DNA of 64,000 nucleotides from Spirodela intermedia. Lineage: Eukaryota > Streptophyta > Magnoliopsida > Alismatales > Araceae. Shown here piece after piece: positions 49,866-62,600 of the stretch (its first letter is position 1; every line of letters starts with the position of its first letter). Made by a program: the position numbers and the translations under genes. The DNA lies in contig LR746269.1 of assembly GCA_902729315.2 (NCBI GenBank), forward strand, positions 842,001-906,000, in the 5' to 3' direction. The notes under the pieces were generated by a model. That model saw only the letters and a program-made list of their open reading frames with translations. It was not told where the DNA came from and searched no databases.

Positions 49866-50197
49866 GTAACGGTTTTTCTTTCCCTTTTTTGGCAATTCTT
49901 GATGATGTGCCTGAAACTTGGAGTCTCAGCATCTAGGCCTTGTCTACTCCAGCCCAAGTCCGTTCGTCCCTTGCAAGCCTAAAGAATGGGGTACAGGCTG
50001 TCCTGACCGTCTCCGTTTTGTTGACGAGGCCCACGCCTTTTGGGGCTTTACGTTGCGGCCCTGCCCTGGCTCCATAACCTTAGACGATCGTGAAAAATTA
50101 AAGAAAAACCACGGGTCAACGGAATATATATATATATTCCATGGTGGGGCCCACTAAGCAGGTTCTGGGCCTTCAGCGGAATCGGTTGTCCGCTAGC

Positions 50198-50239
<42 letters not shown>

Positions 50240-52250
50240 TTAATGTGGGTTTGTTCGTCATTCGGATGGTTTGGAATTGACTATTTTGCGCTCTTCCTCG
50301 CCCGTGGTTTTCCTCTCTGCTTCTTTTTGCCCAATTACGAAGCCTAGCAGTAAATAATAATAATGAAATTTCAGTCATCTGAAAAATCTTTTGGAGAGCT
50401 CCCATTCTAGTGTCTATGGTCCCCACTAAGTGTGGAGAAAAGTCTGGAAAATGCCGTCAGTGCTGGTCTGAATAGAGGCCGGGTGGCAGCATCATCCGGC
50501 CCATTGTACTCGTGGGCCTGGCTCAGCCGTCACTTGCAGACTATCCCCCGTCTCAAGTTGTGCGCTTGGTGCCTCTTTTGGCCTCGTCCTTTGATGGCAG
50601 GCATCCTGGGAGCCTATCATGAAGGGTAGGTAGGCAAGGTGTCCCCGCCTGACTTTCTGGGCTCTTGGATGGAATACATAGTTCAGAATTGGAATCCTGC
50701 GAATTCGAAACAACCTAAATTATGACATCTTTTGTCCTCAAGAAAGTGATTTCATGGGATATTCGAGGTCATAATAAATAAAGAAATCAATCATTTTGAA
50801 TGTTTTCAGCTGTTACTTCGATTTCTAACTGTTTGGGTTGAAGTCATCTCCCTCTTCCTTGGATTCTACTGAATTTTGTCAAATCACAACTTCCTTCAGC
50901 TATGTGGTGACGTCATCAACAGTGAATAGATGTTTGCTCATCTTTACACTCATCCCCTCTATTTGATTTCATGGGCTATCTTAATGAAGGTTTATTTAAC
51001 TTTGACTTATTCCTTGTTTTATATTTATTTATTCTCTAAAGTACAGCTAAGAGGCTCTTTTACTAAATTGCTAGGGATAGGGGAGGTGAGACTAATAGTT
51101 GAAGGTTATCTCATATTGTACAATAGAATCACAGCAAGAAATTAATATGATATCAATCAAGATCAATCTATATGGTCAAATTCATATTGTTTTCTTTTTA
51201 TAATTCTAGTATGTAACATGCAATTGATCTAAATTGTTGAGTCCCACAATAAATCGCCTTTCATTGGGATACAAGGTTTTTGCTGTATTAATGGCTTACT
51301 CTTTGCCAAATATTTGATTCATCCTTGAAATTTACTTTTGTAATTTATTTCAAAGTTATTAAACAAGATGCGCTTGGTAATTTGATACATCACATTTCAA
51401 AAGATAAACCAAGATAGTAGGATTTGGCTTTGGTTCTTTTTGGCAAAATGTGTTGTCCTTGGACTTTGATATTATGATAGATCATATCAATCATGAAAAT
51501 TCAAAAAGATACCTTGTTTAGATACATCAATTATTTAATAGTTGACAAAAAAAGATGGAAAAAGAATTTTGAAGCAAATCATTTAAACGTTGTACACTTA
51601 TGAAGAGATAACTTTTTCGTCGACGATTTTGAAAAATTGAAGTTGAAGATTTTTGACATAAACTATATTATTGATTTACAATAAAATATAAATATCAATC
51701 ATTTTGTTTTTTTCGTTATTTTGACAGGGCATGAGAGGGCTTCCACCTTTTAGCTATCTGGCAGAGTGCGGAATTACAGTAGATATTATCAGTAAACAGA
51801 TGCAATAGTGATAAATAAAGAGAAAAGAAATATCTGTCAAAGAACCAATTGGTTGATAACTTTTATTTACTTCAGTCGCATGAGTTGCCAATTCTTTCGA
51901 TTCCATTCGGGGCATTTCCGATTAGATGAAAAAAACTTTTATTATAGAAAAAAAGGCTAATAATAATTTTTCTACATCCTCACAAGAAAAGCGGGATAAA
52001 AAATAACACCGATACGTGATTTCTTGAAGTCTTGGAATTCATTTTCTGTTGGGGAAGGAAGTGAGACGACCCAGTTGACCGATCTATTGAGACTAAACCA
52101 AAGGTGAGTAACTCTGCATGTGGCTGATCATTTGCATGCGACTCTTGATCCGTACGCTAGTCTCAGGTAGAAAAGATATGCCCAGAGTTTCATATGTTGT
52201 TGGTGCACTTCTGCTAATCTCTTATGTTTTGACGGTTTATGATTTAATCA
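49866..52250. other. Spacer between MND1 and RADA
   Basis: No gene recognised. It contains a 20-bp palindrome GGAATATATATATATATTCC (50121-50140), a (TA)17 tract (50201-50234) and an AATAAA at 51814-51819. A CAG acceptor-like site near 51727 could begin a distal 3' UTR exon of MND1. Confidence 0.5.
50201..50234. repeat. (TA)17 microsatellite
   Basis: Uninterrupted TA tract, 60 bp right of a separate TA-centred 20-bp palindrome. Confidence 0.9.
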
Positions 52251-52342
52251 GCGTTGTCCCGTGTTTTCATGTGTTTGAATTTTTTGGTTACTGTAAATGT
52301 CCAGGCTGGGAGAAGGACGAGCCTCGTAGCTCCCGCGCGCTT

Positions 52343-52344
<2 letters not shown>

Positions 52345-52389
<45 letters not shown>
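52345..52389. repeat. CT microsatellite in the RADA leader
   Basis: About 22 TC units ending 60 bp upstream of the RADA ATG, within the probable 5' untranslated region. Confidence 0.9.
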
Positions 52390-52393
<4 letters not shown>

Positions 52394-52448
52394 TCTTCCT
52401 CCCTCTTTGATGCAAACGACCTGCTCTCACCTTCCCAGTTCCCCTAGG

Positions 52449-53541
52449 ATGCTCTCAGCTGGTAGGCTCCTGCTCAACAGGGTGCTTCCTGGTTCCACCA
52501 ACGTCCGTTTTGGGTCTGTCTCCCCCCGCCCAGTCGCCGGGAAGACGACGGGCCCGTGGAGGTCCTCCCGCCGATATTCAGCAGGCTGGGGAGCCGTCAA
52601 CCGTGCCGGCCGGCGCTCCGACGATGAGCCGGCGGTCCCTCCGGAGGGGGACGATCATGGGGAAGCTCGCAAAGTATGGACTCTCTACGATCCTCTGCAG
52701 GGGAGTCTGGTGACGCGGGTGGGAGGGGAAGGCGCCGGCGAGGGCGCGAAGAATCCGACTCCGAGGGTCAGGAAACCGGAAACGGAGGGTGGAAAGCGAG
52801 ACAACAACTCGCGGGCTGCTTCCAGTTTGGGTTCGGCGTCGGCTTGGGCTCCCATTACTGCCAGGAAGAAGTCGGGAAAGGCGAAGGTTTCGTGGGTCTG
52901 TGAGAGTTGTGGAGCAACACCGGGGCAGTGGTGGGGAACTTGCCCTTCATGCCAGGCCGTGAACACAGTGAGGCAGTTCTCGGAGTACGAGAGCAGGGGG
53001 TCTGTTGGGTTCGAGGTGTCTGAAGCAGTTACTCGATCATGGCTGCCGCAGGGTCCGGGGGATTTGGTCCCCCAGAGCCTGGAGGAGGTGAAGAAAGGGA
53101 TGAACCAGCTGGAATGGCGCATTCCTCTGTAAGTCCTCGTTCATCACACTCTCAATATAAGAAGGGTTGGGCGGTCGATTTTTTTATCTGATGATGCAAT
53201 ATATCTGTGCGCCCGCGTACCGACACTCTTTAAAATATCAGAAAAAAAAATCCCATATTCGTTGCTATTCGTAAAAATGTCAGAAGCTGTGACAGGCTTT
53301 AGAGATAAGATGCCCGTCTATATTTCACAATAATTATTTTCTTTTTTATTTCTTTTGCTTTTCAGGATCAATATGCTCTCTCTCTCTCTCTACCTATCTA
53401 TCTATATGTCAGAATCCTTGAACCACAATGCATGATTGATGTGATCCTCGAAAGACATGAAGTGTGTGTGCGTGTGTGAGTGAGTGAGAGAGAGTGAGTG
53501 AGAGGGAGAGAGAGAGAGTGAGTGAGAGGGAGAGAGAGAGA

Positions 53542-53618
<77 letters not shown>

Positions 53619-56600
53619 TTTTTGTCGAAAAAACCATCTTCTACATTTCATCCTCATTGAAACAGACAAAAATTAGTCGCGGATCACCTAAAAAATATGA
53701 TATGCTAATAGAAAAAGCAAAAAAGAAAAGATCTCCTAGGGAGAGTTAAAGACAACAAAATCGCCTGAAATGTAGGATCTAGAACATATAAGCTGTCTGA
53801 ATTTCACTTGCTCGGGCTTTTTGGGCTGTACTTTTTGCTCATTTCTCGTTTCCAGCGATTCTTAGTACTCACCTTATTCCCTGCATACAAAAAGGTATAG
53901 ACAGAGGACTCTTCTATGGTTACCATATGCATTAACATCTAGATAGAACAAGCTTCTAAGTAGCTCTTTTTGGGCTAACTGAGATTTAAGCACCTCACAT
54001 TTGGCAGAGCCAGTGAGTTTCTTCTATCCCACAGTCAGATTGATCTTCAATCTCTCTTTTCTGCGGTGCCATTGATCTGTGATGCATCAGTCGCCATGCT
54101 ATTAGTTGTCAATGCCCTAGGATTTGACCAGCATAATGATCTTTAGATAGCATAGAATTGCATAAGACCAAGGCTTAAGGAGTTCAATTCAGGTGCTTCT
54201 GTTGGTACCATAGTCATAGCTTGTCCACTGTGAGGATTCCCATCTGAGTTTTTCTTTTTGACTTTCCTTGTCAGACTAACTTCATCATGTGTAACTGCTT
54301 TTTAAAGTATATGTACGTGCTAGGGGAGGTTTCCAGCACGCCATGGTCCTAACTTGTCACAATGATCTTCTTCTGTGCTGATGAGGGGCCCTCTGAAAAG
54401 GACTGAAACACCCAGTTGTCAAAGTATTTAACCTTAAATTCAAAGCGCTTATTGTTCAAATTCTTGCCAAATGGTGGCAAAATATCTCAGAGAATTCGTA
54501 CCAGTGGTATATTCTTGGAAGGATGCCTGATTCTGATCGTTAAGTAAATAATTAGATTTATTCCTTAAGAATATTCCCTGAGGACTTTATTTGGCTGAGT
54601 TTGGTTAGGTTTAAGTTCCGGGAAACGGCTATGACCAACAGTCCTGCACAGGGTTTTAGATCATAAACCATTCCCATGAGAATGAGATGACAATAGTAAG
54701 GGGTTATTGTGGGAAGACGGACTGTTAAAGGCTCTAATAAAATTTGGAGTTAAAAGATAAATTTGTCGTTGGTTCTAGGTAGACATGATTGGATAGAACT
54801 GATCAATGTGAAACATACATGTGCTACGAATGGCACACTGTATCCAAGTAAGGAGAGGTAATATCACAAAATTGGATGCCTCTGGAAGGGCAAGGAGACC
54901 AAAGAAAATGTGGAGTAAAACCAAGTTTGGTGTTTCAAAGGATGTGCTTGTTTTATTGATTCGTGCATAGTTTTTTATGTTTAAAGGTCTCTATTTGGTC
55001 TTCTATATTCTTCCTGGCAATGATGTAATATTTTAACATTTTAAAGTTATTTTCTCGATATCTTCTATGATAAAAAAATCATATATTTGGAGCCGATTGC
55101 GTCCAGGAATTATGATATTTATGCTAAACAGAGAAAACGTGTGAGAACTAACGTCATCTCCCCTTTTGAAGTTGTTGTAAATTTTACGCAATCCCTTTCA
55201 TTTTCAAAATCCTTTCAAATGTGCTACTGAAGCTGAGTCATGGCTTTAGGTTGACAATGTCACTATTCTTGCCCAATTCGTTTTAGGATCGTGAACCTCA
55301 TCAGAATCCTAATATATGATATCTATCCAAATTGACCCTAGTAAAATGATGTCTGTAAATAGTGCTAAAGAGCTATGACTTGACGGGGTAAAATTCACGA
55401 TGCGTTATGTTACATGTTTCGCCTGTTATATAAATGAAAATCACAAATCCTTAAAACATGACATGAGGAACTTATAATTACAAGTATTGTTTCCTCTACT
55501 GTATGGTCTTCAGGCATACTTCCTTTTGTAAAAACTGTCAATCATGGAATGCCACAGCACTCATGCTCTTTCTGTTTTCTTTGGCATCTTTATTTTGAGG
55601 TACATTTTAATCTGTGTTTAACTGATGGTTATGGTAGTCGTACCTCAGATTTCGTGGTTACCAATTTTGGTTGAATTTCTAGGCCTGGACACTTTGGAAT
55701 GGAGGTTGCAAGGGTTCTTGGTGGTGGTCTTGTGCCAGGTATATTTATTCCTATCAAATAGTGTTTCTCGCGTGTGCAGTTGTGTGAATAATCCATTTCA
55801 ACTGGGCATGTTTTCTTTGTAATAATGTTTTACTTGTTTCTTAGATATTTTGAGTCTGAATTTAATTGGTGTTTCTTTTTAGGTTTCTGCTTGGAATATG
55901 AGTTACGTAGATGAAATCTGCTTTTTGAGCATCAAACTTAAAGATAGATAAGTGTATATCAATATGCTAGGCGTAGCCATGGGGCTCATCTTGCCTGATT
56001 TGTTGTTGGCTGATCATTTTAGTCTTTATATTGGTTTTTTTATTGGTTGTATTCTTTGGACATTTTATTTGTGGACACTTTTCTATTTGCTTAGGTTAAT
56101 AGAATGTTGGACATCGAAAGATATCTCAGACTCCATTTCATGTTCCCTGCCAAGATTGGTAGTGCGGAGTTGAGTCTCGAATTGGTCAATCTCTTCAGAT
56201 TCAGTTTTTATCTGGCAGCCAAATTGTCTAATTCAGCAGAAGAAACTCAATATGGTTAAATATATAAGAAAATATATTTGGACAACTTAGGGGTTGTGGG
56301 GACGACAATACATATCTTACCGTAAGCTTAAAAAAGTAACACCTCTCCTCAATCTGTTGATGTTTATTCACATGGACCTATTCTCCCCTGCAGTACCTCA
56401 TGGTAGCGAGTTGTGGCAAGGTTTCCTCTTTTCTGTTTGTTTTCTTTTTTCTTTTTTTGAAGTTTTTATGTGCAACCGCTCATCTTTTTCTTTCTCCACA
56501 CCCCACAGGACTTTTTCTTCTTCTCGTTCTCAGTTTTTATTTCTCTGACTGCAAAGTGAGATGGCAATTAGAGGCCTGACGATTCATGTGATCATCTGAT

Positions 56601-59600
56601 TTCTGGGAAATCCCTTTTTTTCAAGTTAAAAAGAAGGATTATTTCTCCCCATGGGTACACGATCAGGTGCCCATTAAGTTGAAAAAGTGCTTATTCTGTG
56701 GAACATGCTCCCTGATCCCCTCAGAGTCACCATACCTAACGGCACATGGACACAATATACAGTGGTATGCAATATCAGCTCAGTAGTTGAGGTCATCTAC
56801 TCCAGATCTGGTCTGGTTTGAGGCCAACCCAGATGGATCGAGCCAAAATCAAGTTTGTAACGTGAAATGGATGCATCTTCAATTTCGAAAGTCTATATAA
56901 TAAATAGGAGCCTCTAGTATACATTTTATATAAAAGAACCCATCTCCTTGTTTGTTTCTTGGGTGAGGACGAGAAGCAAATCCTGGGGAAGGGATCCATG
57001 CCAATCACTACTGAGGAGTTTCAAAATATGAATACTCTTTTATATGACTAGTTCTCTCTTATCGTATTCTTTGATCTTCCCTTCCATCCTCGGACACATC
57101 ATGTTTGCCAACATGCAACAAAAAAGATTTGCCTAGTAGAAAGCATAACAAAATGACGTCCGTGGACTTTCTAGTAGAGTCTCATGGACCTTTAGCCATA
57201 AGGAGGGAAACCAAAAGAGACAGAATAATAATAGTGAGTTCTGTTTCAAACCATATATGTGGGTTTATCTGTCTAAATAATGGGCGTTAAAAAGATTTTC
57301 ATGGCAAGTTATTTCACAACTACAAAAGCATAATTAGGGTACAACGCATGCGGATCTAAATGGTCGGGGCTATGAAAAATAGTGGTCATGGTGGCAATTG
57401 TGTCAGAATTGATGTTGCTTCATCCTTTGTCTTGAGTACTACATCTTATAAACCGGCAATTTCGAAAGAGGATATCCATGACTTTCCAGAAGGTTAAGGT
57501 ACTTTCTATGTTGATTAGGGAAATCCTTCCCCTAAATTGCAACACAACCCCCCTTCTTTTTCCCCCTTTCTTTTTCCTTATCTTGCCAATCATGTCCTTT
57601 TTTCTTCTCCATTCCTCCTGCTTGCATTTCTTTAGTCTGATAATCGCCTCCTCCTATCATGTTAGACTGTACCTGTGCTGTCACCCCTTCCCCTGGTGAG
57701 TGTTACCAACTCTTTGCTAGCCCTATTTACGTTTGGCTGTGTAAGCCCTGATGCGAGCCCCCATCCATTTTCTTTTGTCCTAACCCATTCTACCATCAGC
57801 CCCTTCCATAAGTGGCAACATTTTCTGCGTCAGCTCTCTTGCCTCCTGCATTCCGTTCACCAGCCCCTCTGGTTGTCTGTGAAAACCGTCAGATATATAT
57901 ATGTGAAAACCGTCAGCCCCTCTGGTTGGGGTTTGGACTTCATAGGCGTTTGGCTTGAGGCCTATTTTTTGGACTTTTCTCTCAACTTAGGATGGGTTTG
58001 GGCCTTTTAAAGTAGTCTTGGGGTGGGCTTGACAAGGTACGATCCAGATGGGCCAGCCATTGACACTTCTATGCATGACTTCCAAGCATAAGCACATGAC
58101 TATAATAGCAATACCTATTTTTTGGATTTTGTAGGTTCCTTGGTTTTATTTGGTGGTGATCCTGGCGTTGGGAAGAGTACTTTATTATTGCAGGTATACC
58201 TAATATTCAAAATACTTTTGATTCTCTTTCTGCATTTTAGTGGATGCTTATCGATATAATAGTGAAACCTTGTACCTGATCTCGACTGTTTGTTATGTTT
58301 TCTATGATCTCAATTCATGAACCCTCATTTATAACTACGCACTTTTTGGAACTGGAATGTGAAGATTGCTGGTATTCTAGCCGAAGGACTTGGCTCAGAA
58401 GGCCCTGCTCGAGTTATTTATGTTTCTGGCGAGGAGGTCAGTTATTGATTGAGTTGGTATGCTATTTCTTGGTCTGATGCGTTCAGGTATTCTATGAGAG
58501 TATAGTTGTAAAGTTAAAGGCTTGTATATTCTTCAGAATTTATAACATTTTTTTATCGCTGGGAATTAAATATTCTGGGAATGAAGTATGAAACTTGAAT
58601 GTGCTTCCTGTGCCTTTTCTGGCTCCAATGCATGCCACGTTTACTTGTGATGTCTTTCTAATGTATCTCATATATTCTTAGAAATTTTAATTGATGCATA
58701 TTCAGAAAAATATTTTTTAACTGGGAATTTAATGTTCTTGGAATTTGCACTATTTTCGTTTTGCATATGCTTTGCCTATGCACACGACAGGAAAGTTTGT
58801 GTAACAGAATAGGCGTATTTTTTAAGACATTTGAAACTAAGCAGATTTTTCCAGCAATGTGAGTCATATCAGGATTGATTATACAAGTAAAATGAACGAT
58901 ATACAATTGAAAGAAGTTTTCTCTTTTTAATGTGGCAGAGCATTGATCAAATTGGTAATAGAGCTGATCGTATGCGAATTCATGCTCCTGGACTGTATTT
59001 GTATTCAAGCACTGACATTGAGGTATCACTAGTCTTTGGCTTTTAAATGCCACTGCCTACTTTTTTCTTATAGTACTATCTGGTGACCACTTACTGTTCT
59101 CTGATGCATCATATTAAGGTCTATGGCCTATTGCTGCCCATTTAATGCAACGGCTGATTCAGTGAATTACGTGCAGGACACAGATGGGTGCTGCAGGATA
59201 TAAGTGCCAAATATTCTTGACATTGCCAGTGTTGATTTTATTTGTGGTTTTATTTTTATCCGGCACTAAACGTTCATTATGTACTGTAACAGTTTAAATG
59301 GCCGATTCTCTTTTCAGCGTGAAAATAATTTGATAGGTTCTTCAATGAATATTTACATTCATCATCTTAAGTAATGGCCATGTATGAAAATAAGAGTACT
59401 CGGATTTTAAAATATGGATGGTATTTTTGTGTGAGATGAACATTGCTCGTTCTTTTCTATAAAACAGATGTATATATAAATGTATATAGATGTATTAATC
59501 TGCTACCGAGACAACATATCCAGTGGTGTCAATGGGATAATCAGATTAACCAAAACGGGCAGGGCCTTATTTAGTTTTTCTTTTATTTTCTTAGGATAAG

Positions 59601-62600
59601 ATCTTCATCAACCCTTTAATTGGGGAAATATATACCAACTAGTGATATGTAGAACGAATATATCAGTCCATATTGGATTAATTTTGATATTTTGGAATTT
59701 CTGGCTTGATATTTTATGCAGTTCATATCAAAGTAAACATGGCTGATTATCAGCAGACTGAAGTCGGTGTGGAAAAGTGTTGCCCCCTCTTGCTGGCGGA
59801 ATTTTCTTCGGTTCCCATGTGGATCACCGAGAGGGAACGGAATGAAGGTTCCTCAACCACATCACTCCAGATAATACTAAAATTGTTTGAGAACATTAGG
59901 CACTGGGCAGTGTTGTTAGTAACATTGTTTGCTTATTGTTTCAGAACAAGGAGTACATTTACTCATTGTTTGCAGAATGGGTGGTTTAAGGCCATATTTC
60001 ATGTGATGGCAGCAAGCATAGGCCAATTCGATCAACTGATTTAGAACATAATCAGTTGCCGTTGATCTGATTTTAAGACTTTTCCTGATCTCCCCTGAAA
60101 TTGAAATTAACACTCGTTTCCCAAGTATTATCTAATTCGCAGTCAGTCATGTCTTTCAGAAGTTGAAGTGTCCTGCCTTCTTGCAGCCGCAGAAGAGCGA
60201 TCTGTTAACTGAGGAAGCTCAACACAGACAGAGAAGTCAGCAGCATAGCAACGATAGGAAAAAAACGAGAAAACAAAAGGAAAAAAATCATCCCGCCTTT
60301 TTGCTTCCTCCCGGAATATGGGTCATGGATTAGGCACTTGTTCCCCAAACATGGTCAACTTGGTTGATCTGGATCAGGCTCATCCAATTACAGATCCCAG
60401 CCTCATTTTTACTTGCCATTTACACTACTTTGGTTGGTTGAGACTGGCTTTGAAGCTACAATATAACTGTGTTTTGCACAGTAACTTATGTATGAATCCT
60501 GTTTACGTTTCCCCAGTACTTAATTTTGTTTTCATGCTCTTTTGAAAAAAATCGTAGTATGTGTGATATAAATAATCTCCGAGGCTGGCACCATCAGTTG
60601 TTGCTCTCTGTTTCAGGACATACTGGAAAAAATTCGTGGATTCTCTCCCAGGGTTCTGGTTATTGATTCTATACAAACAGTCTACTTGAGGGGAGTTACT
60701 GGTAGTGCTGGAAATATCATGCAGGTTTTGCTCATACGCTCTGAGTTTTAGTTTTTCTCATAAAGGGTGTTCTTTTTTAGAGTTAGACGAGGAATTTATA
60801 GACTGAAATGAAGTTCTGCACAACCTAATATGGAAAATCTCATCGGTATCAATATTCAATCTTTGAAAAATGATCAAATGAAAATTATTTTGCAGGTTGA
60901 CGAAAAATGATCAACAGCAGTTGTTTTTAATTAAATTTGGGAAAAAATAAAAATATTTAGTCTAAAAGGAAAATCTTACCAACATATTGGAGACTTGTAT
61001 AACACCAGATTTGAATATCTTTCAGAATTTAACAACCTTCGTCAAAATAGGTTGGAGCTGATACGACTTTAGTATAACATATATACTTAAAGATGTATGT
61101 ACATATGCGACTTACTTTGAAGTTTGTGGTTTATCCGACATATATGTCCAACGTGGATGTTTGACAGCCATAGCTTGGTGTTCTAGATAATAAAAGTGGA
61201 ATTGTATATTCCAAATTTTTTATTTGTATCGTTCAGGTTTTCCCTTTATGAATAACGTGTTTTGGAAATCAATGGCATTGATATGACTTTATTATTCACA
61301 ATGATGTATTCTTGATGAATTTTGAAAGTGGTGGAAAGGTGAAGGAAGATCTTGAAAATATAGCCCATTGATCTGGAGTTGGGTGCTGCATGCCATATTA
61401 TGATATATTTATAAGGTTGGTTTTTACTCATATTATGATAACCTTGCAAACTACTGAACTTAGGGAAAAAATCCGTCATGTTAGTTGAAAATAATCCCCC
61501 AGAAATTACTACTGATTTAATGCGACTTATTTTCAAGGTATCAGCTGGGCAGTGAGGCAGTCTAGATGCCCAAGGCATCTAGGGTACCTAGTTGAGCGGC
61601 CCAATAATGCGTTTGCTTGGGCTGTGGCACCTGGGCATGGTTTCTAGAAATTCTGAAAACCTCAAACTGATCCACTGCTTTACATGTCGCATCAAATGTA
61701 AATGGGTGTTGTTTGCCCATCGTGTGGCACACAACCTATGCTGTGCAACTTGTACGGGTAAATGCCCGAGGAGTAATTTGACCCAACGAATGCATGTATT
61801 GTATACGTTAGGGAAAAATTTCAACAATAGGAAGTACATGTTTGCAAAAGGTGCACGTGTTTATATCACAATAGGAAATCTCACGTTTGTCAATGTAAGA
61901 TGTAGTCTACTTTTCAGGTATTGTTGTGTCAAATGTAATCTAGTGTGAGTATAATATCTGTCCAGAACTTCTGGAGTAGATTATGTTTGAAAAATAACTC
62001 TAGAAAAGTCTCTGGAAAATCAATCTCCTTTATCTCGGTTACTCCAATTTTTTTTAAAGAATAATTCATATTTTTTAATGGAAAATCTGACTTTTTTTTG
62101 GTTAATGATGAACTGATTATCTTCAATCTATTGGCTAACTGTCTGTAATGTTTCTTCCATTTGTGCTTTACAGGTGAAGGAGTGTACCTCAGCATTGCTA
62201 CGTTTTGCAAAACAAACAAGTATACCTGTTCTTTTGGTATGCTGTCATCATGGCCCATTTTAATGCATTTTAGGTTTTTCAACGTGATCGGACTTCGAAA
62301 ATCTTGTGTATGTCATATTAGATATTCAACCCTTTTACTTACGTAATATTAATGTCTGAATGTAATTAGCTTCAACGCAGCACCCGAGCCTTTTGTAGAA
62401 ATCACACTTTCTTGCCTTGGTGGTTTTATATGTTATCCCAGATGTTGTCCTGTGCTCAGATTATAGTTTTTTGAGGTCTATGTTTGAGTCTTATATATCT
62501 TTTCGTTTTCTTTAGATTGGGCATGTGACAAAAACTGGCGACATAGCAGGACCTCGTATATTGGAGCACATTGTGGATGTTGTTTTATACTTGGAGGTCA

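Noticed and set aside
53398-53676. Open frames of SLSLSL or RERERE on both strands
   Set aside because: Direct translation of the GA/CT microsatellite; no gene.
59706-60044. 112-codon ORF in RADA intron 5
   Set aside because: No recognised domain; surrounded by intron and not matching RadA, so likely chance.
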